Shown here in pieces: positions 1-6,271 of a stretch of 13,189 bases of DNA. Position 1 is the stretch's first letter. Every line of letters starts with the position of its first letter. A program made the translations under genes and the position numbers. The notes below the pieces were generated by a model. That model searched no databases. It was not told the DNA's origin and worked only from the letters and a program-made list of their open reading frames with translations. Source of the stretch: CAZOIA01 sp964579675 (lineage in GTDB: Bacteria > Planctomycetota > Phycisphaerae > UBA1845 > PWPN01); assembly GCA_964579675.1 (NCBI GenBank), contig CAZOIA010000152.1, forward strand, positions 1-13,189, in the 5' to 3' direction.

Positions 1-33
1 ATTCGCAACTCTCAGTTCTCCATCCTTAATTCC
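1..33. repeat. Short GAATT-type repeat tract after the protease stop codon
   Basis: Read on the minus strand, the bases directly after the protease stop codon run GGAATTAAGGATGGAG, then AACTGAGAGTTGCGAAT. This is an imperfect GAATT/GAGA-rich tract of the same style as the GAATTGAGAGTCGAGAATGG tract that begins one base after the stop codon at 7360. The tract continues to or beyond the left window edge, so its full extent is not visible. I see no gene in it. Its role is unknown. Confidence 0.4.
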
Positions 34-1524
34 TCACGGCCAGATGTCATCCAGGTCATCCGAGCAGGCCGAGGGGATGTTGTTGTTTTGCAGGATCTGG
101 GGGGTGTGCTTGGCCACCAGCTTGGGATCGAGCACGATCTTCTCCTCATAATCGTCCTCGAACCGGAAGATGATGAAATCCTCTTTGTTGTCCTTGACGA
201 TCTTGATCATTTGCCGGAGGTTGTGGATCGGCTGATCGTTGACGTGCGTCACGACGGACAGGGGGGTGATGCCGTATCCCTTGGTCAGCTTGTGCGGAAG
301 GATCGGATTGGTCACCACGACGATTTCGTCGTCGGAGTTCTCGCGATATTGACTGATCCGCTGGGTGAGCAGTCGTCCTCTGGCCCCCAGGGCCGCGAAC
401 AGCCTCGAGGGGCTGGAATAGACCAGCTCGCTCGTTACCGGTGAGAATACAAGCCCGCCGTAAATGAAATAAGTCGGCCGGTCGGTGGTCATCTTCTGCA
501 CGATCGTGTTGCGTCTGGTAACGGTGGGGATTTCGGATTGGAGGCGTTTCCCGTCCCTCAAGATGTCGAGTTTGACCGTGCTGCCCGGGGCTTTGCGGGA
601 GATCAGGTAGCCCCAGTTGACGCGAATGCCCTCAGCGATGGGAACCATGCCGAGGTTGTCGATGTCAACGCCGTCGCAGGCCAGGACCACATCCCAGGGC
701 TTGATGAGGTCGGCGATCTCCGGCCGATTGACGCGGTGAATCACCATGCCGGTGTGTTCCTTCTCGATCTTGAGGTACTTCCGCATGGCGGGGTTTTCGA
801 GGGTAGCCCCCGCGACGTCTATTCTGGGGAACCCGTCGAACTTGCCGTCGGCCGTCCAGTCCTGGAGGAAATGGCGAATCACTTCGGCCGGGATAAGGTA
901 CCCAATGTTCTCGCCTTCGCTGAAGCGGCTGAAGACGATGCCGGTGATCTTGTCGTCCACGATGCCGGGGCCGCCGCTGTTTCCGGGGTTGATGGCTGCG
1001 TCCACCTGGATTCTCAGGGCGCTGGTGTCGTAGTTGTAGTAGACGTACTCGATGCGCGAGACGACGCCCTCGGTGACGGACAGGGTATCCCCGCCGGTGG
1101 GGTAGCCGAGGACGTTGACCTTGGCCTTGAGCTCGGGCAGTTTGTCGGCCAGCGGTACCGGCTTGCGATCCTGGATCGCCTCGGGCTCGTCGATGGTGAG
1201 CATGGCCAGGTCGCACTCCTGCGACAGGAACTCGACGGTGGCGTCCAGCTTGTCCGACGACTCGTACGGTTGCACGTAGATCTGCTGGGCGTAGGCGACC
1301 ACGTGCGCGTTGGTGAGGATCTTGTGCCCTTCGATGACGATGCCGGAGCCGGTCACCTCTGACGGAGGCGTGATTCGCCAGGGGCGGAACATGTCGGGTG
1401 GGGACTTCGATGAGAATATCTTGACGACTGATTGTTGCACCTCATTCGCCTGGGCGCCGGCGGTGAGAATAAGTGCGGCTGCGATCTCGACGGCGACGAG
1501 CGAGCGGCGAGCCAATCGATTCAT
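34..1524 (-). CDS. Exported HtrA/Deg-family serine protease with PDZ domains (Deg9-like)
   Basis: Predicted 496-residue trypsin-like (S1C) protease acting outside the inner membrane, presumably in protein quality control. Residues 1-26 form a signal peptide ending AGAQA. The catalytic triad is intact: His74 in TNAHVV, Asp105 in CDLAML, and Ser183 in NPGNSGGP. A PDZ domain follows at about 235-335 and a second PDZ-like region at about 415-475. The C-terminal end (ILQNNNIPSACSDDLD) resembles, from memory, the conserved tail of plant Deg9 proteases rather than the shorter bacterial DegP/DegQ. The frame stays open upstream to 1773. I chose ATG 1524 because it begins a proper signal peptide and has an AAGGA ribosome-binding site (minus strand, plus 1532-1536) eight bases upstream, whereas the extra 83 residues look non-coding. 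The gene is divergent from the Mla operon and appears monocistronic here. The protease family is certain; the physiological substrate is unknown. Confidence 0.93.
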   Translation of the reverse strand: MNRLARRSLVAVEIAAALILTAGAQANEVQQSVVKIFSSKSPPDMFRPWRITPPSEVTGSGIVIEGHKILTNAHVVAYAQQIYVQPYESSDKLDATVEFLSQECDLAMLTIDEPEAIQDRKPVPLADKLPELKAKVNVLGYPTGGDTLSVTEGVVSRIEYVYYNYDTSALRIQVDAAINPGNSGGPGIVDDKITGIVFSRFSEGENIGYLIPAEVIRHFLQDWTADGKFDGFPRIDVAGATLENPAMRKYLKIEKEHTGMVIHRVNRPEIADLIKPWDVVLACDGVDIDNLGMVPIAEGIRVNWGYLISRKAPGSTVKLDILRDGKRLQSEIPTVTRRNTIVQKMTTDRPTYFIYGGLVFSPVTSELVYSSPSRLFAALGARGRLLTQRISQYRENSDDEIVVVTNPILPHKLTKGYGITPLSVVTHVNDQPIHNLRQMIKIVKDNKEDFIIFRFEDDYEEKIVLDPKLVAKHTPQILQNNNIPSACSDDLDDIWP

Positions 1525-1591
1525 GGCGGTTTCCTTATGCGGTTGCATTTCGTGTTGGCCCGCCCCCCGGCAGGGGTACGCGAGACCGAGC

Positions 1592-1608
1592 ATGATCGTT
1601 GAGATCAT
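1592..1608. promoter_or_regulatory. Inverted repeat (possible operator) upstream of the protease gene
   Basis: ATGATC and GATCAT form a perfect 6-bp inverted repeat with a 5-base spacer. On the minus strand it overlaps a weak sigma70-like promoter: TTGCTA (plus 1627-1632), a 17-base spacer, then GATGAT (plus 1604-1609). A repressor site covering the -10 would fit control of the protease gene. The promoter boxes match consensus at only four of six bases each, so this is a suggestion. Confidence 0.22.
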
Positions 1609-1649
1609 CGTCGGCCCGGGCCCCGATAGCAAGCGAGAGTGACTGCACA

Positions 1650-1668
1650 CGGGCGGGAGCCCCGCCCG
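1650..1668. other. GC-rich hairpin in the divergent intergenic region
   Basis: CGGGCGGG-AGC-CCCGCCCG is a perfect 8-bp inverted repeat with a 3-base loop, between the divergent protease and lipoprotein genes. No T-run follows on either strand, so it is not a classical terminator. It could be a REP-like palindrome or an mRNA 5'-end structure. The flanking sequence is also GC-rich. Confidence 0.35.
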
Positions 1669-1684
1669 GCACGCCGGGGTGGGA

Positions 1685-1713
1685 TGGCACCGTATGGAGC
1701 GAGGCCGTATAAT
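1685..1713 (+). promoter_or_regulatory. Candidate promoter of the lipoprotein-kinase-STAS-mla operon
   Basis: A perfect TATAAT -10 box lies at 1708-1713, in otherwise GC-rich DNA. The hexamer 17 bases upstream (TGGCAC, 1685-1690) is a poor -35. It would place the transcript start near 1720, about 38 bases before ATG 1758. It is the best promoter-like signal in front of the operon, but the weak -35 keeps confidence low. Confidence 0.35.
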
Positions 1714-1757
1714 CCAGACCCGATTGCTGCTCGAACGGTTGCCGAAAGGCGGAGTGG

Positions 1758-2225
1758 ATGGCCGGAATAGCACGGGTCGATGGCGTGTTCCTGCATGCTG
1801 GTATTCGCGGCTGCCGGCGCTCGCGTCGAGAACGTGCCGTGCGACCGTTTCGGCTGGGTACTGCCCTGGCCTTCTGGGTCGCAGGGTGCGGAGCGCCCGG
1901 CAAGTCCTACCCGGAGGCGCTTCAGTCGGAGCATCCAGCAGAAAGGGTGCCGGCGATCAAGCAGGCGGCGGAAATGCAGGATCGCTCGGCGGTGCCTCGG
2001 TTGGTGGATTGCCTGGAAGACGAGGACGAGGCGGTGCGCTTTTACGCGATCCTGGCCCTGGAGAGACTGACCGGCACGCGCCAGGCTTACGATTACCACG
2101 CGTCGCGGGAACTGCGGGAACGAGCGGTCCAGCGGTGGCGGCGGTATCTGGCCGGGCGCGACACCAGGGGCGGCGTGGTGGATGAAGGATCTAATGGGAT
2201 GGCAGATGGAGGGCCGGATCCGTGA
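1758..2225 (+). CDS. Small HEAT-repeat lipoprotein, first gene of the mla operon
   Basis: A short exported protein of unknown specific function. A hydrophobic stretch ends in a lipobox (FWVAGC, Cys44 from this start), followed by about 60 residues with HEAT/PBS-like repeats (AVPRLVDCLEDEDEAV, then RFYAILALERLTG), so it probably is a lipid-anchored protein-interaction module. The start is uncertain. ATG 1758 has an AAAGGCGGAG ribosome-binding stretch but gives a long Arg-rich leader. An internal GTG at 1839 would give a compact 16-residue lipoprotein signal peptide (MRPFRLGTALAFWVAG) before the Cys and a 128-residue precursor. Its stop overlaps the GTG start of the kinase gene by 4 bp, which points to translational coupling and a shared role. 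It is not a known Mla component, and there is no sequence reason to call it MlaC. Confidence 0.68.
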   Translation: MAGIARVDGVFLHAGIRGCRRSRRERAVRPFRLGTALAFWVAGCGAPGKSYPEALQSEHPAERVPAIKQAAEMQDRSAVPRLVDCLEDEDEAVRFYAILALERLTGTRQAYDYHASRELRERAVQRWRRYLAGRDTRGGVVDEGSNGMADGGPDP

Positions 2226-2731
2226 GCGAGGCCGGTTCGGGCCAGTTTGATCATCCGCGGCGGCTAAGCGTCACGAGCGAGACGGCCAACATTGCCCGGG
2301 TCCGCGCCGCGGTTGAAGAAGCCGCCCGTCGGATCGGGTTTCGCGAGCCGGACGCCACCGCGGTTGTCCTGGCGATCGACGAGGCGGTGGCCAACGTCAT
2401 CCAGCACGGGTACCAGGGCTGCCCGGGTCAGCCGATCGAAATCACCATCGAGCCCGTCTCGCGCGATGGCCGGCCCGGTTTGCAGGTGACGATTTGCGAT
2501 TGCGGCCGGCAGGTGGACCCGGACGGGATCGTCGGCCGGGACCTCCAGGACATTCGTCCGGGCGGGCTCGGCACGCACATCATGAAAACGGTTATGGATG
2601 AGGTGGAGTACATGCGCCGGCAACCGGAAGGCATGCAATTGCGGCTGTTGAAGATGGTAGCCGGCGCTACCGGCGCCGTTTGTGACACGACAGGATCCGT
2701 GCAGGAGGATTCCCCGGATGGCAGAGAGTAG
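2222..2731 (+). CDS. RsbW/SpoIIAB-type ATP-binding protein (predicted serine kinase/anti-sigma-type switch)
   Basis: A 169-residue HATPase_c protein of the anti-sigma-factor kinase type. The N box reads DEAVANVIQHG (Glu54, Asn58), the G1 box is DCG (Asp93, Gly95), and the G2 box is GGLG at 114-117, all spaced as in RsbW/SpoIIAB. Family members phosphorylate a serine in a partner STAS protein, and a STAS gene with the right serine follows directly, overlapping by 14 bp. The GTG start at 2222 lies inside the preceding gene's stop (GTGA). In the classical system the kinase also binds a sigma factor. No sigma factor lies in this window, and the next genes are mlaE, mlaF and mlaD. I therefore infer that it controls the transporter through the STAS protein, although a sigma factor elsewhere cannot be excluded. 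The last 25 residues look like a disordered tail. Confidence 0.87.
   Translation: MSEAGSGQFDHPRRLSVTSETANIARVRAAVEEAARRIGFREPDATAVVLAIDEAVANVIQHGYQGCPGQPIEITIEPVSRDGRPGLQVTICDCGRQVDPDGIVGRDLQDIRPGGLGTHIMKTVMDEVEYMRRQPEGMQLRLLKMVAGATGAVCDTTGSVQEDSPDGRE
2703..2708 (+). promoter_or_regulatory. Strong ribosome-binding site deciding the STAS start
   Basis: AGGAGG lies 9 bases before ATG 2718, inside the end of the kinase gene. It supports ATG 2718 over the in-frame ATG at 2682. Confidence 0.75.
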
Positions 2732-3065
2732 CAGTTGCGTCAAAGGCATCCGCCAGGAAGGGGCGACGGTGGTGATGGCCCTCGCCGGCGAGATCGATCT
2801 CCATCACACCCCCGAGGTGCACAAGGCATTGGTAATGGTATGCCAGCGCAAGCCTGCCCGACTGGTAATCAACCTGGAGGACGTCACCTACATCGACTCT
2901 TCGGGGATCGGGACGCTGGTCGAGGTTTTCCGGCGGATCAACGCCTATCAGGGCGAGCTTGGCCTGTGCGGCCTGAATGAACGGGTGCACAGTGTTTTCG
3001 AGATCACCAAGCTCGATCATTTCTTCAAGATCTACGACACGGAACCTGAGGCCCTGACCGGATGA
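2718..3065 (+). CDS. STAS-domain protein (anti-anti-sigma / MlaB-like)
   Basis: A 115-residue protein that is almost entirely one STAS domain. GEIDLHHTPEV at 24-34 matches SpoIIAA GELDHHTAE. The motif YIDSSGIGTL places Ser61 at the position of the SpoIIAA phosphoserine (first Ser of DSSG). Two roles are possible. It could be an anti-anti-sigma factor switched by the adjacent kinase. It could instead be the MlaB equivalent, since in Escherichia coli a STAS protein (MlaB) binds and stabilises the MlaF ATPase, and other bacteria have STAS fused to MlaE. Position argues for both: it overlaps the kinase gene upstream (14 bp) and the mlaE ATG downstream (ATGA). I favour a phosphorylatable MlaB. The start at 2718 rests on the AGGAGG site and the STAS domain boundary. 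Confidence 0.9.
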   Translation: MAESSSCVKGIRQEGATVVMALAGEIDLHHTPEVHKALVMVCQRKPARLVINLEDVTYIDSSGIGTLVEVFRRINAYQGELGLCGLNERVHSVFEITKLDHFFKIYDTEPEALTG

Positions 3066-3919
3066 GCGACGTGGTGCCCAAACCCGAGCCCAACCGGCTT
3101 GTTGTGGCCGTCACCGCGATCGGCCAGGCGGCCATCAACGCGGGGCACCGCCTGGGCTCGACGATGCGCTATCTGGGGGGCATGGGGTATCTGTTCTGGG
3201 ATGCGTTGGCCTGGCTGGTGCGCGGGTTGTTCCTCGGCCGCGTCAAGTTCGGGTGGTCATCGCTGGCGGGTCAGATGGTGCGGGTGGGCGTGAGGAGCAT
3301 CCCCATCATCGTCCTGGTCCAGACCTTCATCGGTATCATCCTGGCCCTGCAGATGGCGCCCACGTTGGAAGCCTACGGTTCGCTGGAGCGGATTGCCGAC
3401 ATCGTGGGGATCGCCATGTTTCGGGAGCTGGGTCCGTTGCTGTCCGCGATCGTGCTGAGCGGCTTCGCCGGGGCGTCGATCGCGGCCGAGATCGGCTCGA
3501 TGGTCGAAGCGGAGGAGGTAAAGGCCCTGCGGGCTCACGCCTTGAACCCGATCCGTTTTCTGGTCGTGCCCCGGTTTCTCGCCACCGTCATCATGCTGGT
3601 GGGGCTGACCATTCTGGCGGACGTGGTGGGCGTTGGCGGGGGCTTGCTCACGGGCTGGTTCGTGCTCGACATCCCGCCGAGGAAGTACCTGTACTTCACG
3701 GAGGTCGCCCTGGTATACAAGGATTTCTTCACCGGGCTGGTCAAGGCGGGGGTGTTCGGGGTGCTGATCTCCATGATCGCCTGTTACGAGGGACTCACGG
3801 TTAGCGGCGGGGCTGAGGGCGTCGGACGCGCGACCACCTCGACCGTGGTCAAGTCGATCGTTGCCTTGATCGCCACTGACTGCGTGTTTACCACGGTGTT
3901 CTATCTGTTCGAGTTGTGA
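3062..3919 (+). CDS. mlaE: MlaE-family ABC transporter permease (phospholipid transport)
   Basis: Inner-membrane permease of the MCE/Mla lipid transporter. It has 285 residues with about five hydrophobic segments, including 76-96 (VGVRSIPIIVLVQTFIGIIL region) and further ones near 125-140, 170-200, 230-245 and 260-280. The family signature is present: RELGP at 121-125, then EIGSMVEAEEVKALR at 143-157 followed by NPIRFLVVPR. MlaE forms a dimer that pairs with MlaF in the cytoplasm and an MlaD ring in the periplasm. The ATG overlaps the STAS stop (ATGA), so translation is probably coupled. MlaA and MlaC are not in the window, so the direction of lipid movement cannot be read from context. Confidence 0.95.
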   Translation: MSDVVPKPEPNRLVVAVTAIGQAAINAGHRLGSTMRYLGGMGYLFWDALAWLVRGLFLGRVKFGWSSLAGQMVRVGVRSIPIIVLVQTFIGIILALQMAPTLEAYGSLERIADIVGIAMFRELGPLLSAIVLSGFAGASIAAEIGSMVEAEEVKALRAHALNPIRFLVVPRFLATVIMLVGLTILADVVGVGGGLLTGWFVLDIPPRKYLYFTEVALVYKDFFTGLVKAGVFGVLISMIACYEGLTVSGGAEGVGRATTSTVVKSIVALIATDCVFTTVFYLFEL

Positions 3920-3926
3920 GTTAATT

Positions 3927-3933
3927 GAAGGAA
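3927..3933 (+). promoter_or_regulatory. Ribosome-binding site supporting the TTG start of mlaF
   Basis: GAAGGAA ends 6 bases before TTG 3940, with no better ATG or GTG nearby in frame. The 20-base gap after mlaE is taken up by this site. Confidence 0.65.
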
Positions 3934-3939
3934 TAGCCG

Positions 3940-4815
3940 TTGTCCGAAACACCGGCCTCAAGCGTGATCTCGATCCGCGATCTGGTCAAGACGTTCCCCG
4001 ACCAGCACGGGAGGCCGGTGCGCGTCCTCGACCGGATTGCTTTTGACGTGCGCCCCGCCGAGACGCTCGTGGTGATGGGGGGCTCAGGCTGCGGCAAGAG
4101 CACGCTGCTGAATTGCCTCATCGGCGAGCTGAGACCGGACCAGGGGCGGATTCTCTACCAGACCAAATCGATGGGGCAGCCCGAGGACATGATCGAAATG
4201 GATGAGCCGAAGCGCAACGAGCTCCGCAAACGGTTCGGGATCCTCTTCCAGAGCGGTGCCCTGTTCAACTCCATGACGGTGGCCCAGAACGTGGCGTTGC
4301 CGCTCGAGGAGCATTCGTACGTCGATCCGTCGATCATCGACATCGTGGTGACGCTCAAGCTTCAGCAGGTGCGCATGTTGCCGCACCGCGACAAGATGCC
4401 CTCGCAGCTTTCGGGCGGGCAGAAGAAACGGGCCGGTCTCGCTCGGGCGACTGCTCTCGACCCGGAGATCCTGTTTTACGACGAGCCGTCGGCCGGGCTC
4501 GATCCCGTCACCTCGGCCGCGATCGACGACCTGATCGTCGATTTGTCCAAGAAACTCCACGTGACCAGCGTGGTGGTGACGCACGAGATGGACTCCGCTT
4601 TCCGCATCGCCGACCGTATGGTGATGCTCGATCGGGGGCGGGTCCTGATGATCGGGTCCCGCGGTGACTTCGAGAAGATCCGCGACACTGGGCCCGAACA
4701 ACTGGACAGCGAGGAGAAAAAGCTGATTCACCAGTTCCTTAACGGAAACACCAACGGGCCGCTCACCGATTCCGAAGGCATGAGCGAGTATGAGAAATGG
4801 ATCATCGCCGGGTGA
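3940..4815 (+). CDS. mlaF: MlaF-family ABC transporter ATPase
   Basis: Cytoplasmic ATPase that powers the Mla lipid transporter; 291 residues. Walker A is GGSGCGKST at 47-55, the Q-loop Gln104 sits in ILFQSGALF, the signature motif LSGGQKKRAGLARA runs from 157 to 170, Walker B is ILFYDEP with Glu182, the D-loop is GLD at 186-188, and the H-loop is His215 in VVTHEMD. The FQSGALF wording after the Q-loop is typical of MlaF. The C-terminal 40 residues extend beyond the nucleotide-binding fold; in E. coli MlaF this region contacts the STAS protein MlaB, and a STAS gene lies two genes upstream. It starts with TTG, an uncommon start that may keep its level below mlaE. All catalytic motifs are intact. 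Confidence 0.95.
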   Translation: MSETPASSVISIRDLVKTFPDQHGRPVRVLDRIAFDVRPAETLVVMGGSGCGKSTLLNCLIGELRPDQGRILYQTKSMGQPEDMIEMDEPKRNELRKRFGILFQSGALFNSMTVAQNVALPLEEHSYVDPSIIDIVVTLKLQQVRMLPHRDKMPSQLSGGQKKRAGLARATALDPEILFYDEPSAGLDPVTSAAIDDLIVDLSKKLHVTSVVVTHEMDSAFRIADRMVMLDRGRVLMIGSRGDFEKIRDTGPEQLDSEEKKLIHQFLNGNTNGPLTDSEGMSEYEKWIIAG

Positions 4816-4841
4816 GAGTCCGGACCTGACCGGAGCCGTAC

Positions 4842-6182
4842 ATGCCCAAAGAACGTAACGCCTTCAAGTTGGGGCTGACCCTGATCATGTTTGCCGTTCT
4901 GTTGACCGGGGTGCTGGTTTTCCTGGCCCCGACCGGCGGCGGCGACCTGACCCTGAGCGTGCGCTTTCCCCACGACGAGTTCACGACCCCTGTCAACCCG
5001 GGCGGCGAGGTTGCCTGTGGGGGTAAGATCGTCGGCAGCATCGAGTCGCACGAGCTCCGGGAGATGCAGGACGGACAATCGGGTAAGAAGTTGCTCTACT
5101 CCGTCGTCACGATTACCGTGGACTCGTCGATCGGCCTGAGACAGGATTGCAGGATCATTCCGGAGGCGCTGCTGTTGGGCGGCGTGGGCAAGCTTACGAT
5201 TCTCGATCGCGGCATCGGACAACCGGTCGAACCCGATCAGATGATCGACGGTGAGCCGGTGGCTGACTTCGGCTCCATCACCCGAAGGCTGGGCGGTCAA
5301 CTTGATCCGAAAGACCCGACCAGCCTCCTGGCCATGGTCAAGTCGCAACTGGATGGGACAGAGCCGCGATCCTTGCTCGGCAAAATCCTCACCGCCCTTA
5401 ACGACATCAATGCGGTCACCGAGAGCATCCGCCATGAATTCAATCCCAAGGAAAAGGCCGTCCTGATCGCCAAGCTTCATTCGATCCTCGACCATATCAA
5501 CGATACGACGCAATTGCTGCGGAACGAGGCGGACTCCTCCGTCGATGAGGCGATGGTCGGCAAGCTGCATGAGACCCTCGACACGCTCAACCGCGGGCTC
5601 ATCATCGTGGTGGGCATGCTCGAGGACAACCGCGAACCGATCACCGCGACCGTCGAACACATCCGCGAAACAAGCCGGATCCTCGAACAGCAGATCGCGA
5701 CCCAGCTTGCACAACAACTGGACGTGTCGGAACCCGCCAGTCTGCTGGCCAAGGTCCACGTCTCGATTGATCGGCTCGCCGGCGCGCTCGAGGACATCCG
5801 AACCATCACCGGTGTCGCCCGGGAGACCATCGTCTTGAACAGGGAGCAGCTCGCCCGGATGATCGGCAATCTCAAGGAGACGAGCGATCATCTCAAGGCG
5901 GCGGGCAAGGACATCCGGCGCAACCCCTGGCGGCTGCTCTATCAGCCCACGCTGGACGAGCAGGCCCAGGCCAACGTGTTCGATGCCGCCCGTGCGTTTT
6001 CCGAGGCGGCCACGCGATTGGATGACGCGATCACCCGGCTCGAGGCGGTTGCCGAGGCGGGCGGTGCGGGCATCGAGCATGACGACCCGGTGCTGCTCAC
6101 GATTCTTGACGAACTCGAACAGAAGTTTGCCAAGTTCAACGAAGCTGAAGATGCCCTGTGGGAGCAATTGAAGATCAAGTAA
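4842..6182 (+). CDS. mlaD: MlaD-family MCE protein with long helical tail
   Basis: Periplasmic, membrane-anchored lipid-binding component of the Mla transporter; 446 residues, about 2.4 times the length of E. coli MlaD. One transmembrane helix lies at 10-28. A single MCE domain follows at about 35-143, including the loop region ALLLGGVGKLTIL at 109-121. The rest is predicted helical and rich in Leu, Glu and Lys. It contains recurring (S/A)LLxKxxxxLD-type units at 177, 207, 238 and 300, about 31 residues apart, with another at 161. It ends with a conserved-looking NPWRLLYQP segment near 365 and a second helical stretch. Such extended MCE proteins can form needles or tunnels that span the periplasm. 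A GGAG site (4832-4835) precedes the ATG by 6 bases. It follows mlaF by 26 bases and is the last gene of the operon. The 89 bases after it show no terminator-like hairpin. Confidence 0.92.
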   Translation: MPKERNAFKLGLTLIMFAVLLTGVLVFLAPTGGGDLTLSVRFPHDEFTTPVNPGGEVACGGKIVGSIESHELREMQDGQSGKKLLYSVVTITVDSSIGLRQDCRIIPEALLLGGVGKLTILDRGIGQPVEPDQMIDGEPVADFGSITRRLGGQLDPKDPTSLLAMVKSQLDGTEPRSLLGKILTALNDINAVTESIRHEFNPKEKAVLIAKLHSILDHINDTTQLLRNEADSSVDEAMVGKLHETLDTLNRGLIIVVGMLEDNREPITATVEHIRETSRILEQQIATQLAQQLDVSEPASLLAKVHVSIDRLAGALEDIRTITGVARETIVLNREQLARMIGNLKETSDHLKAAGKDIRRNPWRLLYQPTLDEQAQANVFDAARAFSEAATRLDDAITRLEAVAEAGGAGIEHDDPVLLTILDELEQKFAKFNEAEDALWEQLKIK

Positions 6183-6271
6183 TCCGCACCGCGTATTCGC
6201 CCGGCGTGGCAACTGACCCATTCCTCGCTGAACACGAGCCCGTTGGAACGCGAAGTTAGCGTGGGATCGGC

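Noticed and set aside
538..1362. Long plus-strand open frame (274 codons) opposite the protease gene
   Set aside because: Composition is skewed Asp/Val/Gly-rich as expected from the antisense of a GC-rich gene, with no motif. The protease on the other strand has an intact triad and PDZ domains.
1685..1700. TGGCAC as the -24 element of a sigma54 promoter
   Set aside because: The required GC-containing -12 element (TTGC-like) is absent at the right spacing; the sequence there is TGGAGC.
2682..2717. Upstream ATG start for the STAS gene
   Set aside because: The AGGAGG site is placed correctly for ATG 2718, and the extra 12 residues are outside the STAS domain.
3253..3961. Open frames overlapping mlaE in other frames and on the minus strand
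   Set aside because: They give Arg/Gly/His-rich shadows with no domain, while mlaE carries the family signature.
4728..6221. Minus-strand open frame of 497 codons opposite mlaD
   Set aside because: It has no recognisable domain and an antisense-like composition, and mlaD on the plus strand has a clear membrane helix and MCE domain. The length is due to high GC content.
6183..6271. Terminator after mlaD
   Set aside because: I looked for a stem followed by a T-run and found none, so read-through into the oxidoreductase gene is possible.
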